Of a stretch of DNA of 9,421 nt, positions 6,585 to 9,421 are shown piece by piece. The notes beneath the pieces were generated by a model that worked only from the letters and a program-made list of their open reading frames with translations, did not search any database and was not told the origin of the DNA. Source of the DNA: an uncultured Oscillospiraceae bacterium (GTDB lineage Bacteria; Bacillota; Clostridia; Oscillospirales; Oscillospiraceae); the NCBI GenBank assembly GCA_934615645.1, contig CAKTTR010000067.1:1-9421 (forward strand). Direction: 5' to 3'. Both the position numbers and the translations under genes were made by a program. Within the stretch, counting starts at the first letter, position 1. Every line of letters starts with the position of its first letter.

Positions 6585-7220
6585 TTGCGTCAATTCATCA
6601 AAAAATATCCTTATGTTCTCTGGGTTTTGTACTTACCGATCTATTTGGTGCTGTTTTTTATTGTGGAGCAAGTCGTCACGACGGACTACTGGGTCTCCTA
6701 TTGCAAGGTGGATGACTGGATCCCCTTTTGCCCGGCGTTTGTGGTCTTTTATGTCATGTGGTACCCGCTGGCGATCGGGACGGGGCTGTATCTTCTGTGG
6801 AAGGACCCGAAGGCATTTCAGCGGTATATGTATTTCGTCTCTATCGGGCTGACAGTCAGTCTGCTGATCTGCCTGGTGTTCCCCAATGGGCAGGACCTGC
6901 GCCCGACTGCGCTGGGTAACGATATTTTCTCCCGTATCATGCGCCTGATCTATGCGGCTGATACGAATACTAACGTGCTGCCCAGTATGCACGTTGTCGG
7001 GACCTGTGCGGCCATTGCGGCGTGGTATCATACCGAGGTGCAGCATAAATGGGTCCGCCCGGCGATCTTGGTCCTGGGCTTGCTGATCAATGCGTCCACC
7101 GTGCTGGTCAAACAGCACTCGTTTTTGGATATCATTGCCGGTGTGGTGCTCTCGGCGGTGGTCTATGTGATCTCCTATCGGCTGCTGCCGGTGCCGGAGT
7201 TGGAACGGATCCACCGGTGA
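6585..7220 (+). CDS. PAP2-superfamily membrane protein, IPC synthase/lipid phosphatase-like
   Basis: 211 residues starting at TTG (6585), chosen for the AGGAGG seven bases upstream; no ATG start fits. Hydrophobic segments at about 10-32, 50-71, 81-100, 136-148, 158-176 and 184-201 indicate five or six membrane passes. Catalytic signatures are LRP (105-107), PSMH (133-136) and KQHSFLD (176-182), giving His136, His178 and Asp182. The lysine of the classical KX6RP motif is absent. The STVLVKQHSFLDIIAG form is that of the PAP2_3/Aur1-like branch, which includes inositol phosphorylceramide synthases, as well as phosphatases. As last gene of the operon it may transfer a phospho-headgroup to, or dephosphorylate, the lipid made by the upstream enzymes, probably on the outer face of the membrane. 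A general undecaprenyl- or phosphatidate phosphatase role cannot be excluded. Confidence 0.82.
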   Translation: MRQFIKKYPYVLWVLYLPIYLVLFFIVEQVVTTDYWVSYCKVDDWIPFCPAFVVFYVMWYPLAIGTGLYLLWKDPKAFQRYMYFVSIGLTVSLLICLVFPNGQDLRPTALGNDIFSRIMRLIYAADTNTNVLPSMHVVGTCAAIAAWYHTEVQHKWVRPAILVLGLLINASTVLVKQHSFLDIIAGVVLSAVVYVISYRLLPVPELERIHR

Positions 7221-7239
7221 TACCTCTGGTATAGAACCA

Positions 7240-7287
7240 CAAGCAGGCGGCGCGCTGCAGAGCTTTTTGCAGCGCGCCGCCTGCTTG
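7240..7287 (+). terminator. Strong hairpin closing the lipid operon
   Basis: A perfect 20-bp stem (7240-7259 with 7268-7287, CAAGCAGGCGGCGCGCTGCA arm) with an 8-base loop, 20 bases after the PAP2 stop. There is no U-tract after it (GCTGCTTGG follows), so it may be a termination or an mRNA-end stabilising structure. Confidence 0.55.
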
Positions 7288-7390
7288 CTGCTTGGTCTGC
7301 GTTTGCAATCATAAAAATTGTGCAATATAGATAAAAATGAGAGAGAATAATAGCAAAATTGCCAAAAACACGATATTTCTATTTTGGGGC

Positions 7391-7419
7391 TTGACAAATT
7401 AAAAGTACGTTGGTATACT
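7391..7419 (+). promoter_or_regulatory. Strong sigma-A promoter, candidate small RNA
   Basis: TTGACA (7391-7396), a 17-base spacer, and TATACT (7414-7419) preceded by TGG. This is near consensus, with a start expected near 7426. No protein frame with a ribosome site follows. Confidence 0.75.
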
Positions 7420-7425
7420 TGTATT

Positions 7426-7560
7426 ACAACCGACAAAGAAAAGCGTTATACGCCTTGTGCTCATGTGTTGTTTTGGTTGTACCACGGGGCACTGCAAATT
7501 GTGTCATTGCAGTGCCCCGCTCCTGATTCTTTGCCTGCCTTCGTGCGGGTAAATTTTTTT
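7426..7560 (+). ncRNA. Candidate structured small RNA, about 135 nt
   Basis: Bounded by a near-consensus promoter and a U-tailed terminator. The 5' end TACAACC (7425-7431) pairs with GGTTGTA (7475-7481). Inside is a small arm (GCGT / ACGC around 7443-7453, flanked by ACAA / TTGT). Next comes a perfect 12-bp hairpin GGGGCACTGCAA / TTGCAGTGCCCC (7486-7518), then the terminator at 7530-7560. I do not recognise a known RNA family, and no ribosome site plus open frame is present. Confidence 0.5.
7530..7560 (+). terminator. Intrinsic terminator of the candidate small RNA
   Basis: Stem TTTGCCTGC (7530-7538) with GCGGGTAAA (7545-7553), two G.U pairs, loop CTTCGT, followed directly by seven T (7554-7560). 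Confidence 0.7.
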
Positions 7561-7580
7561 GCAAAAAATGGAAAAACCGC

Positions 7581-7608
7581 TTGACAAATCCGCAAAATGT
7601 GGTAGTAT
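7581..7608 (+). promoter_or_regulatory. Sigma-A promoter for the cobalamin riboswitch RNA
   Basis: TTGACA (7581-7586), a 16-base spacer, and TAGTAT (7603-7608) preceded by TGG. An alternative -10 reads GTATAT at 7605-7610. The start is expected near 7615, just before the aptamer. Confidence 0.65.
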
Positions 7609-7625
7609 ATAGATGTTATCAAAAG

Positions 7626-7760
7626 TGCATATTGTGTTTGCCACTTTCGTGGAATTGGGTGAGAATCCCAGCGAGTCGGTCACTGTGATACCGTCATCGA
7701 ACGGTTAAGTCAGATACACGGGCAAACATAACGTTTCTGCCCTAACCAGAAAACGAAGTA
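7626..7760 (+). promoter_or_regulatory. Cobalamin riboswitch aptamer
   Basis: The conserved core of the cobalamin aptamer is recognisable: GGAATTGGGTGAGAATCC (GGTGAGAATCC at 7658-7668), the GGTCACTGTGATACC segment with ACTGTGA at 7682-7688, and AAGTCAGATAC at 7707-7717. A closing helix of 8 bp, TGTTTGCC (7635-7642) with GGCAAACA (7721-7728), brackets the core. A small arm ACCGT / ACGGT sits between. A further hairpin (ACGTTTCTG / CAGAAAACG, 7731-7754) follows, in the position of the loop that usually contacts L5. This class binds adenosyl- or methylcobalamin and usually shuts off B12 synthesis or uptake genes. Here a terminator follows at 7776, and the nearest gene is an ABC exporter 400 bases on that has its own promoter. 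Confidence 0.85.
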
Positions 7761-7775
7761 TATTATTTGCTTTTA

Positions 7776-7812
7776 CCTGACGGGGCGTTCCTCCCGCCAG
7801 GCATTTTTGTTA
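7776..7812 (+). terminator. Terminator serving as riboswitch expression platform
   Basis: CCTGACGGG (7776-7784) pairs with CCCGCCAGG (7793-7801) with one A/C mismatch. A T-rich tail (CATTTTTGTTATTGTTTT) follows. It comes about 15-20 bases after the aptamer, the normal place for a ligand-controlled terminator. Confidence 0.65.
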
Positions 7813-7926
7813 TTGTTTTGTGTGTTCCCAATAACAAACTCCTGTTCATTCTTGTGTGTTTTACCTTCCTACCTATTATCTCTGATATCCTGAGATAGAA
7901 ACGGATGCCACATTGATAACAACCAA
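7813..7926 (+). other. Non-coding segment between two terminators (riboswitch read-through RNA)
   Basis: No open frame with a ribosome site exists here; the only ATG frame is three codons long. It contains a 9-bp stem TTGTTATTG / CAATAACAA (7807-7837) that overlaps the terminator tail, and a small TATCTC / GAGATA hairpin near 7876-7897. If the riboswitch permits read-through, the product is an RNA of about 355 bases ending at 7970. Confidence 0.4.
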
Positions 7927-7929
7927 AGG

Positions 7930-7970
7930 CAGTGCAGAAGTACCCCCTGACTTCTGCACTGTCCTTTTTT
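7930..7970 (+). terminator. Second intrinsic terminator downstream of the riboswitch
   Basis: Perfect 12-bp stem CAGTGCAGAAGT (7930-7941) / ACTTCTGCACTG (7950-7961), with the pairing extendable by GG/CC. A run of six T (7965-7970) follows. It should separate the riboswitch transcript from the ABC transporter genes. Confidence 0.85.
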
Positions 7971-7986
7971 ATCCCGCTGCCGGGAC

Positions 7987-8015
7987 TTGACATTTCCTGC
8001 TTGGGGCCGTACAAT
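7987..8015 (+). promoter_or_regulatory. Sigma-A promoter of the ABC exporter operon
   Basis: TTGACA (7987-7992), a 17-base spacer, and TACAAT (8010-8015). Start near 8022, giving a 157-base leader before the ATPase start codon. Confidence 0.8.
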
Positions 8016-8063
8016 AAGAAAAAAGTGTGTATCTGTCCAAGCGGCAGCACGGGAAGCGTTGGT

Positions 8064-8111
8064 ATGTTAAAAATAGGGACGTTGCAGCCGGACGCAAAGA
8101 CGCAGTGCTGA
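8064..8111 (+). CDS. Possible 15-residue leader peptide
   Basis: The frame reads MLKIGTLQPDAKTQC and stops at TGA 8109-8111. GGGAAG lies seven bases before the ATG and is a moderate ribosome site. The stop codon is the first triplet of the inner terminator stem arm (TGACCAT), so a ribosome pausing or terminating there would mask the hairpin. This is the arrangement of ribosome-mediated attenuators upstream of some antibiotic-responsive exporters. A frame this short can arise by chance, so the call is tentative. Confidence 0.3.
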   Translation: MLKIGTLQPDAKTQC

Positions 8112-8140
8112 CCATAGAAATGGTCAAGTGCTGCTTTTTT
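8102..8140 (+). terminator. Leader terminator upstream of the ABC ATPase
   Basis: Inner stem TGACCAT (8109-8115) / ATGGTCA (8120-8126) with AGAA loop, outer stem GCAG (8102-8105) / CTGC (8131-8134), then six T (8135-8140). Confidence 0.7.
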
Positions 8141-8178
8141 GTTCCAGCGTATATTTTAGAAGGCAGAAGGAGCGTATA

Positions 8179-8892
8179 ATGCTGCAAATTTCACATCTGA
8201 CAAAAACCTACGGCAAGAAAAACGCAGTTGATGATCTGAGCCTGGAGATCCGGCCGGGCGAGATCTATGGCTTTATCGGCCACAACGGCGCGGGCAAAAC
8301 GACGACGATGAAGGCCGTCGCCGGGATCCTGCAGTTTGATGCAGGGGAGATCCGCATCGATGGCCAGTCTGTCCGGGAGGACCCGCTGGCCTGTAAGCGG
8401 GAATTGGCTTACATCCCGGATAACCCCGATCTGTACGAATTTATGACGGGCATTAAGTACTTAAATTTTATCGCGGATATTTTCGGTGTCAGCCCAGCGG
8501 CGCGGCAGACGCGTATTGCAGACTATGCTGCGCGTTTTGAACTGACGCAGGATCTGGCCCAGCCCATTGCGGCTTATTCCCACGGGATGAAGCAGAAGCT
8601 GGCCATTATCGCCGCGTGGCTCCATGCACCGAAGCTGATTTTGATGGATGAGCCGTTTGTCGGCCTGGACCCCAAGGCGGCGCATCTGCTCAAGGGGATG
8701 ATGCGTGAGGCGTGTGCGCAGGGCAGCGCGATTTTCTTCTCGACCCATGTCCTGGAGGTGGCAGAAAAGCTCTGCGATAAGGTCGCAATCATCAAAGAAG
8801 GCAAGCTCATCCGGTCCGGCACGATGGAAGAAGTCAAGGGCGACGATTCGCTGGAGCAGGTATTCCTGGAACTGGAGGCGGAAGAATGCTGA
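8179..8892 (+). CDS. ABC transporter ATP-binding protein (ABC-2 exporter type)
   Basis: 237 residues. ATG at 8179 is chosen for AAGGAG six bases upstream and because the protein then begins MLQISHLTKTYG, standard for this family. Motifs: Walker A GHNGAGKTT (34-42), the IPDNPDLYEFMTG segment where other ABC proteins have the Q-loop (79-91), signature YSHGMKQK (133-140), Walker B LILMDEP (153-159, with Asp157 and Glu158), D-loop GLDP, and switch His190 in STHVLE. The SHGMKQ form and short C-terminus are typical of two-component ABC-2 exporters. It powers export of an unknown substrate with the permease encoded next, whose start overlaps its stop. Expression is probably set by the leader terminator just upstream. 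Confidence 0.92.
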   Translation: MLQISHLTKTYGKKNAVDDLSLEIRPGEIYGFIGHNGAGKTTTMKAVAGILQFDAGEIRIDGQSVREDPLACKRELAYIPDNPDLYEFMTGIKYLNFIADIFGVSPAARQTRIADYAARFELTQDLAQPIAAYSHGMKQKLAIIAAWLHAPKLILMDEPFVGLDPKAAHLLKGMMREACAQGSAIFFSTHVLEVAEKLCDKVAIIKEGKLIRSGTMEEVKGDDSLEQVFLELEAEEC

Positions 8893-9421
8893 AATTACTG
8901 CTGAAAAAGCAGCTGACGGAGATCTTCCGCAGCTACTTTTATGACGCCAAGAAAAACCGGGCCCGCTCCAAGGCCGGGACGGCTGCGTATATCGCGCTGT
9001 TTGTGCTGCTGATGGTCGGCGTCTTGGGCGGGCTGTTTACGATGCTGTCGTTATCTCTCTGCAATACGATGCACGCGGCGGCGCTGGACTGGCTGTATTT
9101 TGCGATTCTGGGGCTGGTGGCGATCTTCTTGGGCGCGTTTGGCAGCGTGTTCAATACCTATGCCGGGCTGTATCTGGCCAAGGATAACGATCTGCTGCTC
9201 TCCATGCCCATCCCGGTGCCGGTACTGATGGCGTCGCGGCTGCTGGGCGTTTATCTGATGGGTCTAATGTATTCCGCCGTGGTGCTGCTCCCGGCAGTGA
9301 TCGTCTACTGGATCGTCGCTGCACCCAGTGCTGCGGCGGTGGTGGGCTCGATTTTGCTGGTGCTGCTGGTTTCCATCTTCGTTTTGACCCTTTCGTGCGC
9401 CCTGGGCTGGGTCGTGGCGAA
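8886..9421 (+). CDS. ABC-2-type exporter permease (partial, N-terminal part)
   Basis: The ATG at 8886 overlaps the ATPase stop (ATGCTGA), with GGAGG seven bases upstream, so translation is coupled. 178 codons are visible and the frame is open at the window edge. A basic amphipathic N-terminus (MLKLLLKKQLTEIFRSYFYDAKKNR region) is followed by membrane segments at about 33-57, 68-92, 112-140 and 149-178. The cytoplasmic turn DNDLLLSMPIPVPVLMASRLLG (about 100-120) resembles the 'LLLSLPI' coupling segment of putative ABC exporter permeases found in Firmicutes. It forms the membrane channel for the upstream ATPase. The substrate is not identifiable; drugs, peptides or lipids are all possible. Confidence 0.82.
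   Translation, partial: MLKLLLKKQLTEIFRSYFYDAKKNRARSKAGTAAYIALFVLLMVGVLGGLFTMLSLSLCNTMHAAALDWLYFAILGLVAIFLGAFGSVFNTYAGLYLAKDNDLLLSMPIPVPVLMASRLLGVYLMGLMYSAVVLLPAVIVYWIVAAPSAAAVVGSILLVLLVSIFVLTLSCALGWVVA

Larger units (their letters stand above)
8022..8140 (+). promoter_or_regulatory. Attenuator-type leader of the ABC exporter operon
   Basis: The leader ends in a U-tailed terminator only about 40 bases before the ATPase gene, so read-through must be controlled. GCAGCAC (8044-8050) can pair with GTGCTGC (8128-8134), or its last six bases with GTGCTG (8105-8110). Either pairing would break the terminator and act as an antiterminator. A 15-codon frame (8064-8111) ends in the terminator's 5' arm. 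GGACGCAAAG at 8090-8099 recalls a core string of c-di-GMP-I aptamers, but the rest of that fold is not seen. The ligand or signal is unknown. Confidence 0.55.

Noticed and set aside
7763..8050. Minus-strand frame of 95 codons across the riboswitch terminators
   Set aside because: It runs through two terminator hairpins and a promoter, shows no recognisable domain and has low-quality composition.
8044..8134. c-di-GMP-I (GEMM) riboswitch upstream of the ABC ATPase
   Set aside because: GGACGCAAAG is present, but the 5' half of the aptamer (GCAAACC with its GAAA-loop hairpin) is missing, so only a resemblance is noted.

Overview
The window looks like chromosomal DNA of a GC-rich Clostridia member, most likely a gut Oscillospirales/Ruminococcaceae-type Firmicute. 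The grounds are strong AGGAGG ribosome sites, sigma-A promoters, intrinsic terminators, a DUF6440 protein, and an ABC exporter and lipid enzymes of the kind seen in such genomes. The genus cannot be fixed from the sequence.

Layout. (1) Positions 1-122 are the C-terminal end of glycerol-3-phosphate dehydrogenase (gpsA). (2) Positions 123-568 are a convergent intergenic region holding a 322-bp, hairpin-packed, MITE-like element (187-508) with 20-bp terminal inverted repeats. (3) A small minus-strand operon follows (1300 down to 569): a DUF6440 protein and a flavin reductase-like FMN protein. (4) From a divergent promoter with a palindromic operator (1585-1626), a six-gene plus-strand operon runs from 1696 to 7220: E2/CAT-fold acyltransferase-like protein, acyl-CoA/acyl-ACP synthetase, alpha-oxoamine synthase of serine-palmitoyltransferase type, SDR reductase, acyl carrier protein, and a PAP2/IPC-synthase-like membrane protein. 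(5) Positions 7221-8178 have no protein gene but are dense in RNA signals: a candidate small RNA with its own promoter and terminator (about 7426-7560), a cobalamin riboswitch with its own promoter and two downstream terminators but no B12-related gene, and a promoter plus attenuator-like leader for the next gene. (6) Positions 8179-9421 hold an ABC exporter: the ATPase and the first 178 residues of its permease.

How the genes fit together. The six-gene operon contains the set expected for making a long-chain amino-alcohol lipid. The synthetase would activate a fatty acid and load it on the dedicated carrier protein. The oxoamine synthase would condense the acyl group with an amino acid. The SDR would reduce the 3-keto group. 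The CAT-fold protein may acylate or bind the product, and the PAP2 protein could transfer or remove a phospho-headgroup. This parallels the Caulobacter-type ceramide pathway (SPT, dedicated ACP, acyl synthetase, reductase, N-acyltransferase), but in a Firmicute with a different candidate acyltransferase. The pathway is inferred from families and gene order; the substrate amino acid and product are unknown.

The second item of note is the RNA island at 7390-8140, where a B12 riboswitch appears to control only non-coding RNA, followed by an ABC transporter leader with a 15-codon open frame ending inside its terminator stem.
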